DNA of 64,000 nt from Tsuneonella suprasediminis (GCF_003605755.1 NZ_RAHJ01000022.1:62001-126000), one strand, 5' to 3'. Positions 16,911 to 25,790 are shown, counted from the stretch's first letter. The notes: generated by a model from the letters alone, not told the origin. A program made the numbers and translations.

Positions 16911-17986
16911 ACATCGCGACTGCACGGTTGTGTCCCATCGAAGCCGAACCCCTTCGCGTGCCGCAGCGTATCGCGGTGGTCACTGACGCATGGGCGCCGC
17001 AGATGAACGGTGTTGTTCGCACTCTGGCCACAACCGTCGGGGTGCTGGAGGATTGGGGGCACGACGTCACTGTGATTTCCCCCGATCAATTCCGATCCAT
17101 GCCATGCCCGACTTATCCTGAGATACGCCTTGCGTTTACGGCGCCCGGGGCGGTCGGCAGGCGGCTGGCGGCATTGGCTCCCGATGCGGTTCATATTGCA
17201 ACAGAAGGGCCGCTGGGATTTGCTGCGCGCCGTTTCTGCGTCGGCAAGGGAGTTGCCTTCACGACTGCCTACCATACGCAGTTCCCCGAATATGTCGCGC
17301 GGCGCACCGGGCTGCCTGCTGACTGGTTCTGGCGTTATATCCGCTGGTTCCATTCCCCTGCGCGGCGAATCATGGTCGCGACTGAGTCGATCCGTTCGGA
17401 ATTGCGCGACCGCGGACTGTCGCGGCTGCATCACTGGAGCCGGGGCGTGGATTTGTCGTGCTTCACCCCCGATGCACCGCCGCCGCTGGAATATGCCGAC
17501 CTTCCGCGCCCAATACAGCTTTATGTCGGACGCGTCGCAGTGGAGAAAAACCTCGATGCATTCCTGACGCTCGATACGCCGGGAAGCAAAGTCCTGGTTG
17601 GTGACGGGCCTGCCTTGGCGGAGCTTGCCGCACGCTATCCCGCTGTGCGCTTCCTAGGCCGTCGGAGCGGTCGCGAGCTGGCCGGATGCTATGCCGGCGC
17701 CGATGTCTTCGTGTTTCCCAGCCGGACCGACACATTCGGGCTGGTTCTTGTCGAATCGCTTGCTTGCGGGACACCTGTGGCCGCCTTCCCGGTTGCGGGC
17801 CCGCGCGATATTGTAACGGCCGAATGCGGTGCTCTGTCCGAATCGCTCGAACGGGCGATTGCCGGGGCCCTGACCTGTTCGTCGCGCGATTGCGCCCGGA
17901 TCGGGGCACAATATAGCTGGGAAGCGGCAACCGATCAGTTTCGCGCCGGGCTGGTCGCGTCGGGCGAAGTACGGGCAACGCCCTAA
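16907..17986 (+). CDS. GT4 glycosyltransferase, probably Agt-like diacylglycerol glycosyltransferase
   Basis: A 359-residue GT-B glycosyltransferase of family 4. It opens after about 20 residues with 'RIAVVTDAWAPQMNGVVRT', the nucleotide-sugar/acceptor loop typical of lipid glycosyltransferases. The C-terminal donor domain has 'YVGRVAVEKNLDAFL' and 'DVFVFPSRTDTFGLVLVESLACGTPV', the EX7E retaining motif. Genes of this kind paired with plcP encode Agt, which makes monoglucosyl- or glucuronosyl-diacylglycerol from the diacylglycerol PlcP releases. Translation is coupled to the phosphoesterase by an ATGA overlap. The alternative is an unrelated lipid or polysaccharide transferase; the pairing favours Agt. 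Confidence 0.8.
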   Translation: MNIATARLCPIEAEPLRVPQRIAVVTDAWAPQMNGVVRTLATTVGVLEDWGHDVTVISPDQFRSMPCPTYPEIRLAFTAPGAVGRRLAALAPDAVHIATEGPLGFAARRFCVGKGVAFTTAYHTQFPEYVARRTGLPADWFWRYIRWFHSPARRIMVATESIRSELRDRGLSRLHHWSRGVDLSCFTPDAPPPLEYADLPRPIQLYVGRVAVEKNLDAFLTLDTPGSKVLVGDGPALAELAARYPAVRFLGRRSGRELAGCYAGADVFVFPSRTDTFGLVLVESLACGTPVAAFPVAGPRDIVTAECGALSESLERAIAGALTCSSRDCARIGAQYSWEAATDQFRAGLVASGEVRATP

Positions 17987-18003
17987 GCGCTTGCCGAAAC
18001 GCG

Positions 18004-18052
18004 CCCAATCCCCTAAATCGATTGGGCAACGGCCGCTCCGCGAGGGGCGGCC
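18004..18052 (+). terminator. Two tandem hairpins between agt-like gene and trcR
   Basis: Two inverted repeats follow each other. CCCAATC (18004-18010) pairs with GATTGGG (18020-18026) over a 9-base loop. GGCCGCTCC (18031-18039) pairs with GGGGCGGCC (18044-18052) over the loop GCGA, and is followed by the T-rich CTTCTATTTTC. The second has the shape of an intrinsic terminator, though the T run is interrupted. Only 24 bases then remain to the trcR start, so it could instead lie in the trcR leader. Confidence 0.6.
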
Positions 18053-18076
18053 CTTCTATTTTCAGGACGATTTTCC

Positions 18077-18823
18077 ATGGCCGACCAACCCAAACCGCTG
18101 ATGCCGCACGCGACCGCCACATGGCTGGTCGATAACACCGGCCTCTCGTTTGAACAGATCGCGGAATTTTGCGGGCTGCATATCCTTGAAGTGCAGGCGA
18201 TGGCCGACGATCTGGCCGGGGCGAAATATACCGGCCGCGATCCGGTCCACGCGGGCGAACTGACCCACGCCGAAATTGAAAAGGGTCAGGAAGACCCGAA
18301 ATATGTGCTCAAAATGCACAAGGCGCCGCTCGCGGTCAGCCGCACAAAGGGGCCGCGCTATACCCCGGTGTCGAAACGGCAGGACAAGCCCGATGGGATT
18401 GCGTGGATTCTTCGCAGCCATCCCGAAGTAACCGACGCGCAGATTTCCAAGCTGATCGGCACCACCCGCAACACGATTACTGCGATCCGGGAGCGGAGCC
18501 ACTGGAATATCCAGAATATCCAGCCCAAAGATCCGGTCACCCTGGGGCTGTGCTCTCAGCGCGAACTCGATGCTGTTGTGGCCAAAGCTGCCAAGAAAGC
18601 AGGGATTTCGGATCAGAGTCCCACAGACGAACGGCTCGGCACCGACAAGGATGCGCTGATTTCCGAACTCAAGGCGGAGCGCGTTGCTGCGGCCAAGGCC
18701 GCAGTCGAAGCGGCGCAAGAAGCCGAAGCGGAAGCATGGCTGGAAGCACGCCGGGCCGCCGCCGAAGCGGGTGAGGAATCGGTGCCTGCGCTGCCGGAAA
18801 CACCGAACGACGACAACGGCTGA
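18077..18823 (+). CDS. trcR: Cell-cycle transcriptional regulator TrcR (DUF1013)
   Basis: A 248-residue protein of the DUF1013 family, named TrcR in Caulobacter-type alphaproteobacteria. 'MPHATATWLVDNTGLSFEQIAEFCGLH' near the N-terminus and 'ISKLIGTTRNTITAIRERSHWN' near residue 130 both look like helix-turn-helix elements. The C-terminal 70 residues are an Ala/Glu-rich coiled-coil-like helix. The family is found almost only in alphaproteobacteria, which supports the taxonomic placement. It stands alone between two hairpin structures, so is probably transcribed as a single gene. Confidence 0.9.
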   Translation: MADQPKPLMPHATATWLVDNTGLSFEQIAEFCGLHILEVQAMADDLAGAKYTGRDPVHAGELTHAEIEKGQEDPKYVLKMHKAPLAVSRTKGPRYTPVSKRQDKPDGIAWILRSHPEVTDAQISKLIGTTRNTITAIRERSHWNIQNIQPKDPVTLGLCSQRELDAVVAKAAKKAGISDQSPTDERLGTDKDALISELKAERVAAAKAAVEAAQEAEAEAWLEARRAAAEAGEESVPALPETPNDDNG

Positions 18824-18830
18824 TCCTGTC

Positions 18831-18863
18831 AAAACCGCCGCATATGCGAGATGCGGCGGTTTT
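18831..18863 (+). terminator. Strong intrinsic terminator after trcR
   Basis: AAAACCGCCGCAT (18831-18843) and ATGCGGCGGTTTT (18851-18863) form a perfect 13-base stem with a 7-base loop. The 5' A run and 3' T run make it able to work in both directions. It starts 7 bases after the trcR stop codon. Confidence 0.9.
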
Positions 18864-18900
18864 ACTTGCCTGACAGCGCATTTCGCTGCACCATGCTGAC

Positions 18901-20595
18901 ATGGATGTCAGTAATTCACCTGTAGCCGGTTCCGACCACCCCGCAGCGGAAGAATATTGCCACCCCTGCGCGTGGGATACTTCGTTCCAATCGCTGACTG
19001 TGCCCGATTTGCTGGCGCGATCGGTGGCTGCTGCTCCCGATGCGCCGCTGGCGGATTTCATGGGGCGTATCTACAGCTATCGCCAGATTCATGACGAAGC
19101 GGTGCGTTTCGCCAATGGCCTGATCGCGCGGGGAATTGGTAAAGGCGACAGGGTTGGCCTTTTTCTGCCCAATGCGCCGATATATGTTTCGGCCTATTAT
19201 GGTGCGATGATGGCCGGTGCGACGGTCGTCAACTTTTCTCCCCTGTATACAGCGGAAGAACTGAGCGCGCAGGTTGCCGATTCGGGCACCCGACTTTTGG
19301 TAACTGTCGATGTCGCCAGCTTGTTGCCTACAGCGCTGAAAGTTCTGGACGGATCGGAGTTGGAAACGCTCGTTGTTGGACGGCTTGGGTCAATGCTGCC
19401 TCTGGCCAAGCGCATTGCATTGGCGGTGCTGGGACGCAAGAGTCTTTCCGCCGTTCCCAACCGGCCCGATGTCATCGAATGGAGCGATTGTTTCGGCATT
19501 GGTGGCGGTGATTTGCCGCGCGTCGATCCTGCCGATCTGGCGCTTCTGCAGTATACCGGTGGCACTACCGGGCGGCCCAAGGGGGCAATGCTCAGTCATG
19601 CCAATCTTGCCACCAATGCTCAGCAGGTCGATGCGATCGACCCGTTCGAGGAGCGCGATGTGATCCTCGGCGTGCTGCCGATGTTCCATGTATTCGCCAA
19701 TACCTGTGTATTGAACCGTACAGTGACCAAGGGTGGGTGTATCGCCATGTTGCCTCGGTTCGAGGCCGCGCAGGCGCTTAAGACGCTGCAGCGGACCAAG
19801 GCGACATCGTTTCCCGGCGTTCCGACGATGTATCAGGCGCTGCTCGATCACCCGCGAATTGCGAAAACCGATTTCACATCGCTGAAGGTATGTATTTCAG
19901 GCGGAGCTCCGCTGCCTGCACCGGTGCGCGAACAGTGGGAAGCGCAAACTGGCGCGCGGCTGGTGGAAGGATACGGCCTGACTGAAAGTTCGGGCGTGGT
20001 TTCGACCAACCCATATGAAGGGGAGCGCCGTCCGGGTACGATCGGCCAGGTGCTGCCGGGAACGCGGGTCATTTTGCTCGACAAGGAAGACGCCTCACGA
20101 CTCGCCGATCCGGGGCAGCCGGGCGAACTGGTCATCAACGGCCCGCAAGTGATGCAGGGTTACTGGAACCTGCCCGATGCCGCAGTCACGGCCTTTGCCG
20201 AGATAAATGGCGAACGCTGGCTTCGCACGGGCGACGTTGCTGTGGTTGAAGAAGGCGGCTTCATCCGCATTGTCGACCGCATCAAGGACATGATTGCAGT
20301 TGGCGGGTTCAAGGTGTTTCCCAGCCAGGTGGAAGCGGTATTACTGGATAATCCGGCAGTGAAAGAGGCGCTGGTTCTTGGCTTGCCCGACGATTACCGC
20401 GGGGAAAAGCCCCATGCCTATGTCACGCTGAACCCTGATGCCAACACAACTGGTGAAGCGCTGACCGATTGGCTCAACGCCCGGATTGGTAAGCACGAGC
20501 GGGTTTCCGGGGTGACGATTCGCGACGAAATGCCCAAGACGATGATCGGCAAGCTCGACCGCAAGGCTTTGCGGCTGGAAGTGCTCGGTAGCTAA
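18901..20595 (+). CDS. Long-chain fatty acid-CoA ligase (FadD-like)
   Basis: A 564-residue adenylate-forming enzyme that activates fatty acids to acyl-CoA. The phosphate-binding signature 'YTGGTTGRPKGAML' is near residue 217. The adenine and hinge motifs are 'EGYGLTESSGV' (near 358) and 'RTGDVAVVEEGGFIRIVDRIKDMI'. The C-terminal catalytic lysine is in 'MPKTMIGKLDRKALR'. The chain-length preference is not readable; the long N-terminus and overall arrangement fit FadD-type long-chain ligases. It follows the trcR terminator directly and converges on the UDP-glucuronate epimerase gene, with 24 bases between the stops and no clear hairpin. Confidence 0.93.
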   Translation: MDVSNSPVAGSDHPAAEEYCHPCAWDTSFQSLTVPDLLARSVAAAPDAPLADFMGRIYSYRQIHDEAVRFANGLIARGIGKGDRVGLFLPNAPIYVSAYYGAMMAGATVVNFSPLYTAEELSAQVADSGTRLLVTVDVASLLPTALKVLDGSELETLVVGRLGSMLPLAKRIALAVLGRKSLSAVPNRPDVIEWSDCFGIGGGDLPRVDPADLALLQYTGGTTGRPKGAMLSHANLATNAQQVDAIDPFEERDVILGVLPMFHVFANTCVLNRTVTKGGCIAMLPRFEAAQALKTLQRTKATSFPGVPTMYQALLDHPRIAKTDFTSLKVCISGGAPLPAPVREQWEAQTGARLVEGYGLTESSGVVSTNPYEGERRPGTIGQVLPGTRVILLDKEDASRLADPGQPGELVINGPQVMQGYWNLPDAAVTAFAEINGERWLRTGDVAVVEEGGFIRIVDRIKDMIAVGGFKVFPSQVEAVLLDNPAVKEALVLGLPDDYRGEKPHAYVTLNPDANTTGEALTDWLNARIGKHERVSGVTIRDEMPKTMIGKLDRKALRLEVLGS

Positions 20596-20619
20596 TCGCT
20601 GTTCAGCGCGGCGCGGCGA

Positions 20620-21633
20620 TCAAATGCCGTGATATGCGCGATACCATTGCACGAAAGCGGGCACACCGGCTTCGATAGATGTCGTGGGTTGATATCCCAC
20701 AGCTTCGGTCAGCGCATCGATATCGGCATATGTCTTGTGCACGTCGCCAGGTTGCATCGGCAGCATCTTAAGCTGTGCTTTGCGCCCGCACGCTTTCTCA
20801 AGCAGTCCGATCACCTTCATCAGGTGTTCGGAGCGGTTGTTGCCAATATTGTAAAGCGCGTGCGGACGGCGGCTGCCACCCGCCTTTTCCGTGCCGTCGT
20901 CCGTGGGTGGATTATCAAGGCAAGCGATGATCCCGCTAACGATATCGTCGATGTAGGTGAAGTCGCGATACATATCGCCGTTGTTGAATACCGGCAGTTC
21001 TTCCCCTGCGAGTATCCGCCGGGTGAAGTTCCACATCATCATGTCTGGTCGGCCCCAGGGCCCGTAGACTGTGAAAAACCGCAGGCCTGTCAGCGGAATG
21101 TGGAACAGGTGGGCATACGATTCGCTCATCAGTTCATCCGCACGCTTGGTTGCGGCGTATAGCGAAACGGGATGGTCGGCCCGGTCAGCGACGGAAAACG
21201 GCAGCCTGTCGTTGCCACCATAGACCGAACTGGAACTGGCATAGACCATATGCTCGATCTGGCGGTGTCTGGCGACTTCCAGCAGATTGAGATGCCCCAC
21301 GATATTGGAATGGGCATAGGCCATTGGGTTTTCGAGCGAATATCGTACACCCGCCTGCGCGCCGAGGTGCACAATCCGGTCGATTTCCTGATTCGCCAGT
21401 ACCGAATCGAGAGCGGCCTTGTCGCCAAAGTCCACTATGTGCGTTTCATAGCGCGCTGTGTTGGCACCGTGTGCGATGCTGGCTGTCACATCGGCCATGC
21501 GGTCGCGTTTCAGACTCACAGGATAGTAATCGTTGAGGTTGTCTATCCCGACAACGCTATCGCCCCGCGCGAGCAGCACTTTGCTGACCGCTGAACCGAT
21601 AAATCCTGCCGCCCCTGTAACTAATATCCGCAT
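20620..21633 (-). CDS. UDP-glucuronate 4-epimerase-like SDR
   Basis: A 337-residue extended short-chain dehydrogenase. The NAD-binding motif GAAGFIGS is at residues 7-14, and the 'VVGIDNLNDYYPVSLKRDRM' segment is characteristic of UDP-glucuronate/galacturonate epimerases (CapI/LspL/GAE). The catalytic triad has S-S-S followed by YAATKRADE (Tyr and Lys). It would interconvert UDP-GlcA and UDP-GalA. Its substrate is made by the UDP-glucose dehydrogenase encoded at 32949-34259, so it may feed the surface polysaccharide made by the locus about 12 kb away. It lies 24 bases downstream of the bactofilin gene on the same strand. Confidence 0.9.
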   Translation of the reverse strand: MRILVTGAAGFIGSAVSKVLLARGDSVVGIDNLNDYYPVSLKRDRMADVTASIAHGANTARYETHIVDFGDKAALDSVLANQEIDRIVHLGAQAGVRYSLENPMAYAHSNIVGHLNLLEVARHRQIEHMVYASSSSVYGGNDRLPFSVADRADHPVSLYAATKRADELMSESYAHLFHIPLTGLRFFTVYGPWGRPDMMMWNFTRRILAGEELPVFNNGDMYRDFTYIDDIVSGIIACLDNPPTDDGTEKAGGSRRPHALYNIGNNRSEHLMKVIGLLEKACGRKAQLKMLPMQPGDVHKTYADIDALTEAVGYQPTTSIEAGVPAFVQWYRAYHGI

Positions 21634-21657
21634 GAGCGCGGGATAGAAGGAGGGGTG

Positions 21658-22098
21658 TTAGCTGGCAATATGAAGCTTGGGTTCGCTATCGTCGTCGGGC
21701 AGCGCGGGCTCAACTGCGTGATGCTTGCCGGTTTCGCGATGGGCGAAACGGCCTTCGACAGCAGCACCTTGCTCGATCGTCAATGTGTCGTAGTGCACAT
21801 CGCCTTCGATCCTGGCATTTTGCAGGACAACGAGTTCACGGGCAGTGATCGATCCGGTCACAGCACCGCCTATGCGGGCGCTTTCCGCCGAAATGGCCCC
21901 GGCGATATGGCTGCTTTCCCCCTGAACCAGACTGGCACAGGCGATGTCGCCTTCGATCTGTCCATCGATATGCAGGTCTGCACTCGCCGTGATATCACCC
22001 TTGATAGTGACATCGCTGCCGATGACAGAGAAAGTCGATCCCGTACTAGCCATTGGTACGCTCTGCCGAGGCGTTGCGGCGTGCTTCTTTGAGAACAT
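21658..22098 (-). CDS. Bactofilin (polymer-forming cytoskeletal protein)
   Basis: A 146-residue bactofilin. The central beta-helical domain begins 'FSVIGSDVTIKGDITASADLHIDGQIEGDI' and continues to about residue 125; unstructured tails flank it. Bactofilins polymerise without nucleotides and position cell-wall enzymes at sites of curvature or stalks. The MFSKK opening is family-typical, giving a start at 22098 and a 53-base overlap with the end of the M23 peptidase gene upstream. An internal ATG at 22053 would almost remove the overlap. Bactofilin next to a membrane-anchored M23 peptidase is a recurring pair. Confidence 0.92.
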   Translation of the reverse strand: MFSKKHAATPRQSVPMASTGSTFSVIGSDVTIKGDITASADLHIDGQIEGDIACASLVQGESSHIAGAISAESARIGGAVTGSITARELVVLQNARIEGDVHYDTLTIEQGAAVEGRFAHRETGKHHAVEPALPDDDSEPKLHIAS

Positions 22099-23200
22099 CG
22101 GGAGCAGACTCCAGGAAAGGCCGCGGATTTACTGCGCGGCCATTGATTCGAACTTCGAAATGAAGGTGAGGGCCGGTCGAACGGCCTGTGCTGCCAATTG
22201 CACCGATAACTGCACCGGCTTTCACCTTTTCACCGACATGAGCGCTGAACTTCGACATATGCGCGTAACGCGTCACCATGCCATTGCCGTGGCTCACTTC
22301 GACGATATTGCCGTAGCCGGATTTCTGCCCGACGAACGTGACGACGCCTTTGGCCGCCGCATAAATCGGTGCGCCGATGGGGCCGCGGAAGTCCAGCCCC
22401 GAATGCATGGCCGCCGCTCCGGTAAATGGATCGCGACGAACGCCATAGCTCGATGTGACCATCTCAACCGAGGCGGGCAAAACCTGCGGAATGCCTTGCA
22501 GGCCGCGTTCCAGCGCTTCCATCCGGGCAAGGCTCAGGCCGAGCCGTTCGAATCGTGGATCGATCGAGCCATCAGCCGCAGTGGACAGTTTTTCGAGTGG
22601 ACCACCCATCGCCTGATGCTTTTCCGCATTGACCATCGAGCGCGGATCCAGCCCTAGCTTGCGAATGGCCTGCGCTGCGCGGGCGGCGCGGCGGTCGGCA
22701 TAGCGGGTAAGGCGTTCGACAAAAGCGAGTTGGCGTGCTTCAATGCGAGCGAGTGCCCCGGCTTCAGGGATGGAGGCGCTCACTTTGGAAACGGTTTTTG
22801 CTGCCTCGCCCGAGGAATCGCTTACTTTCGCGCCCTGCTTCACATCGGCGGGAAGCGAATCGACCATTTCTTCGATGAAATCCTGACGCCGTTTCAGATC
22901 GCTGGCGACAGCTTTGATGTTCCCGCGGTAGGCATCGACCCGCTCTTCAGCGGTAGAAACGCGCGCTTCGCGATCAAGTAAGGAAGCGCGGTCGGCCTCT
23001 GCGCGATATTGGCTCCAGGCCATTCCCGCCAGCGAGATACCCCACACTGTCAGGGCCAGTGTCACAGTACCGGCCGCCGCCATCTGGATGCGGGAGGACA
23101 CCTTGATGAAGCGTACCTGCCCCTGTGATCGCATGAAAAATTCGCGATCCGGAAACCAGGCACGCAGGCGGTCGAGTGTTCCGCCAACGGCAAATTGCAT
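22046..23200 (-). CDS. Membrane-anchored M23 peptidoglycan endopeptidase, bactofilin partner
   Basis: A 384-residue cell-wall endopeptidase. One transmembrane helix lies at about residues 38-60 ('AAAGTVTLALTVWGISLAGMA'), then a periplasmic coiled-coil region to about residue 180, then the M23 domain. Zinc ligands are intact: MHSGLDF near residue 257 and PHLHFEV near 344. It is similar in layout to the LmdC-type peptidases that work with bactofilins in alphaproteobacteria. The bactofilin gene overlaps its 3' end by 53 bases, so expression is coupled. About 230 bases separate its start from proA, which is divergent. Confidence 0.92.
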   Translation of the reverse strand: MQFAVGGTLDRLRAWFPDREFFMRSQGQVRFIKVSSRIQMAAAGTVTLALTVWGISLAGMAWSQYRAEADRASLLDREARVSTAEERVDAYRGNIKAVASDLKRRQDFIEEMVDSLPADVKQGAKVSDSSGEAAKTVSKVSASIPEAGALARIEARQLAFVERLTRYADRRAARAAQAIRKLGLDPRSMVNAEKHQAMGGPLEKLSTAADGSIDPRFERLGLSLARMEALERGLQGIPQVLPASVEMVTSSYGVRRDPFTGAAAMHSGLDFRGPIGAPIYAAAKGVVTFVGQKSGYGNIVEVSHGNGMVTRYAHMSKFSAHVGEKVKAGAVIGAIGSTGRSTGPHLHFEVRINGRAVNPRPFLESAPDVLKEARRNASAERTNG

Positions 23201-23394
23201 TGTAAGGCGACCCCCGTCGTCCTGTTATGGTTGGCAGCCCGGTAGCAGCGCGATCGGTATCGGTCGAATCGAAGGCACCAAAACGGGGATGAATCGAGTG
23301 AGTCCTACGATAAAATGCGTATCACTCCGGATTTGATGGGAACCATTCTTATAATCTTGACAGTCAAGGAAGCCGAATCGGTCTCGACACTACC

Positions 23395-23413
23395 CCTGAC
23401 ATCGCTTGTCAGG
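23395..23413. promoter_or_regulatory. Inverted repeat 17 bases upstream of proA
   Basis: CCTGACA (23395-23401) and TGTCAGG (23407-23413) are perfect 7-base arms around TCGCT, ending 17 bases before the proA ATG. An additional short dyad, TTGACAGTCAA, is at 23357-23367. The position fits an operator or an RNA hairpin in the leader. There is no T run, so a terminator is unlikely. No regulator can be named. Confidence 0.4.
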
Positions 23414-23430
23414 CCTGCTAAGTTGAGAAA

Positions 23431-24702
23431 ATGGATATTGCAGTAAATACAACGAACCCAGAAACCCTTGTGGCCGATCTTGCGCGCGAAGGTCGCAAGG
23501 CACAGGCCGTTTTGTCCCGGATGAGCGATGCCGATCGCGCGTCTGCCCTGCATTCCGCTGCGGCGGCGTTGCGAGAAGATCGCAAGACAATTCTGGCCGC
23601 TAATGCGGATGATATCGCAGCCGGAGAGGCGTCGGGCCTGACAGGTGCGATGCTGGATCGCCTGCGCCTCGACACAGATCGTCTCGCTGCGATTGCCGAC
23701 GCAGTGGATTCCGTTGCCGACTTGCCGACTCCGGTTGGTCAGGTGATATCGCGTGATGAGCGTCCGAATGGCCTCGTGATCGAACGTGTTCGCATTCCCA
23801 TCGGATTGATCGGCATCATCTATGAATCTCGCCCCAATGTGACAGCCGATGCTGCGGCATTGTGCCTGAAGAGCGGTAATGCAGCACTGTTGCGCGGAGG
23901 TAGCGAAGCCGTGCGTTCGAACCGAGCGATCGAAGCGGCATTTGCGCGTGGGCTGGAAAGCGCAGGCGTTCCTGCTGCAGCAATACAACTGATGCCAACT
24001 CAGGATCGGGCAGCTGTTGGGGCCATGCTGAAAGCGGCAGGACTGATCGATATGATCGTGCCGCGTGGAGGGAAAGGGCTGGTCGCACGGGTGCAGGCAG
24101 ATGCACGGGTGCCCGTGCTCGCGCATCTTGATGGAATATGTCACACATATGTTCACTCTGCCGCCGATCCGGTGAAGGCGCGCGCGCTTGCTGTGAATGC
24201 CAAGATGCGGCGCACCGGGATATGCGGTGCGATGGAAACGTTGCTGATCGATACCGCATTTCCCGAAGCTGCAGAGCTGGTGGCCGATGTGATCGATGCG
24301 GGGTGCGAGGTGCGTGGTGACGAACGGGCACAAAAGCTCGATTCTCGGATCAAGCCCGCGACAGACGAAGATTGGGACACCGAGTATCTAGATGCGATTC
24401 TATCGGTAGCGATGGTGGACGGTATAGATGAAGCTCTGGCTCACATCTCAGCCCACAGTTCAGGCCATACAGATGTGATCGTGACTGAAGATGCGGGTGC
24501 AGAAGATCGATTCCTGAAGGAAGTGGATTCGGCAATCGTGATGACCAATGCATCCAGCCAGTTCGCAGATGGCGGCGAGTTCGGGCTGGGTGCGGAAATC
24601 GGGATTGCGACCGGCAGACTGCACGCGCGCGGCCCGGTGGCATTGGAGGGGCTCACTACCTATAAATGGTTGGTGCGCGGCACGGGGCAAACACGCCCCT
24701 GA
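23431..24702 (+). CDS. proA: Gamma-glutamyl phosphate reductase
   Basis: A 423-residue NADPH-dependent aldehyde-dehydrogenase-fold enzyme that reduces gamma-glutamyl phosphate to glutamate semialdehyde in proline synthesis. Visible motifs are 'IGLIGIIYESRPNVTADAA' near residue 125, 'LKSGNAALLRGGSEA', and the catalytic cysteine in 'AKMRRTGICGAMET' near residue 263. Length and order match the family. The partner proB is not in the window. It lies at the head of a run of same-strand genes (an aldo/keto reductase, nadD, rsfS, rlmH, envC, ctpA). Confidence 0.97.
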   Translation: MDIAVNTTNPETLVADLAREGRKAQAVLSRMSDADRASALHSAAAALREDRKTILAANADDIAAGEASGLTGAMLDRLRLDTDRLAAIADAVDSVADLPTPVGQVISRDERPNGLVIERVRIPIGLIGIIYESRPNVTADAAALCLKSGNAALLRGGSEAVRSNRAIEAAFARGLESAGVPAAAIQLMPTQDRAAVGAMLKAAGLIDMIVPRGGKGLVARVQADARVPVLAHLDGICHTYVHSAADPVKARALAVNAKMRRTGICGAMETLLIDTAFPEAAELVADVIDAGCEVRGDERAQKLDSRIKPATDEDWDTEYLDAILSVAMVDGIDEALAHISAHSSGHTDVIVTEDAGAEDRFLKEVDSAIVMTNASSQFADGGEFGLGAEIGIATGRLHARGPVALEGLTTYKWLVRGTGQTRP

Positions 24703-24732
24703 CGCGCTTCCTTCCAGCTATGGAGCGCAATC

Positions 24733-25776
24733 ATGCAGTATAATCGCCTTGGCCAGACTGGCCTGCTCGTGTCCGAACTGTGCCTTGGCACGATGACATT
24801 CGGCGGAGATGGAATGTGGACTGCGATCGGGGCGCTGGCTCAGGATGAATCGAGTGCACTGGTGAAGCGTGCGTTCGATGCCGGGGTCAATTTTATCGAC
24901 ACTGCCAACGTCTATTCAAATGGCCTGTCCGAACAGATCACGGGTAAAGCGCTGAAGGATCTGGGCATCGCGCGAGATGAATATGTGCTCGCCACCAAAG
25001 CGCTTGGCCCAATGGGGGAAGGCGTGAATCAGCGGGGCGCGTCGCGCTATCACCTGATGCATGCCATCGATGAAAGCCTGACGCGGCTCGGACTGGACCA
25101 CGTCGACCTTTACCAGATCCATGGCTGGGATCCGCTCACTCCGATTGAAGAAACCCTTCGCGCGCTCGACGATATCGTGCGTGCAGGCAAGGCGCGATAT
25201 ATCGGTGTATCCAATTGGTCAGCCTGGCAAATTGCCAAGGCGCTTGGCATTTCTCAGCGACTGGGGCTGGAAAGCTTCGCTTCGCTTCAGGCGTATTATT
25301 CGGTCGCCGGGCGCGATCTTGAGCGTGATGTCACGCCTATGCTCGAAAGCGAAGGTCTGGGTCTGATGGTATGGAGCCCGCTGGCCGGTGGTTTCCTGTC
25401 CGGGAAATACACGCGCGATGGCGGCAATGCGGATGGCCGCCGGGCACAGTTCGATTTTCCGCCGATCGACAAGGACAATGCCTATGACGCGGTGGACGCC
25501 ATGCGGACGATTGCCGATGCGCGTGGTTGCACTGTGCCACAGGTCGCGTTGGCCTGGTTGTTAGCCAAGCCTGCTGTGACGAGCGTGATCATTGGCGCGA
25601 AACGGCTGGACCAGCTCGACGACAACCTTGGCGCGGTGAATGTGAGGCTGACCGATGATGAGTTGGCGACACTGGACGCTTGCTGTCCCTTGCCGCGTGA
25701 ATATCCCGGCTGGATGGTCCAACGGCAGAGCGAATATCGTGCTGGCGCAAATGCTGGCGAAGCGCCGAAGGATTGA
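24733..25776 (+). CDS. Aldo/keto reductase
   Basis: A 347-residue NADPH-dependent TIM-barrel reductase. The catalytic tetrad is readable: Asp and Tyr in 'NFIDTANVYSNG' (near residues 56-62), Lys in 'LATKALGPMGEG' and His in 'LYQIHGWD'. The cofactor-phosphate site is 'VIIGAKRLDQLDDNL' near the C-terminus. It belongs to the YajO/Tas-like, general aldo/keto reductase group; the substrate is unknown. Its stop codon overlaps the possible TTG start of nadD, so the two genes probably form an operon with proA. Confidence 0.92.
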   Translation: MQYNRLGQTGLLVSELCLGTMTFGGDGMWTAIGALAQDESSALVKRAFDAGVNFIDTANVYSNGLSEQITGKALKDLGIARDEYVLATKALGPMGEGVNQRGASRYHLMHAIDESLTRLGLDHVDLYQIHGWDPLTPIEETLRALDDIVRAGKARYIGVSNWSAWQIAKALGISQRLGLESFASLQAYYSVAGRDLERDVTPMLESEGLGLMVWSPLAGGFLSGKYTRDGGNADGRRAQFDFPPIDKDNAYDAVDAMRTIADARGCTVPQVALAWLLAKPAVTSVIIGAKRLDQLDDNLGAVNVRLTDDELATLDACCPLPREYPGWMVQRQSEYRAGANAGEAPKD

Positions 25777-25790
25777 TCGGTTTGGCGGAC

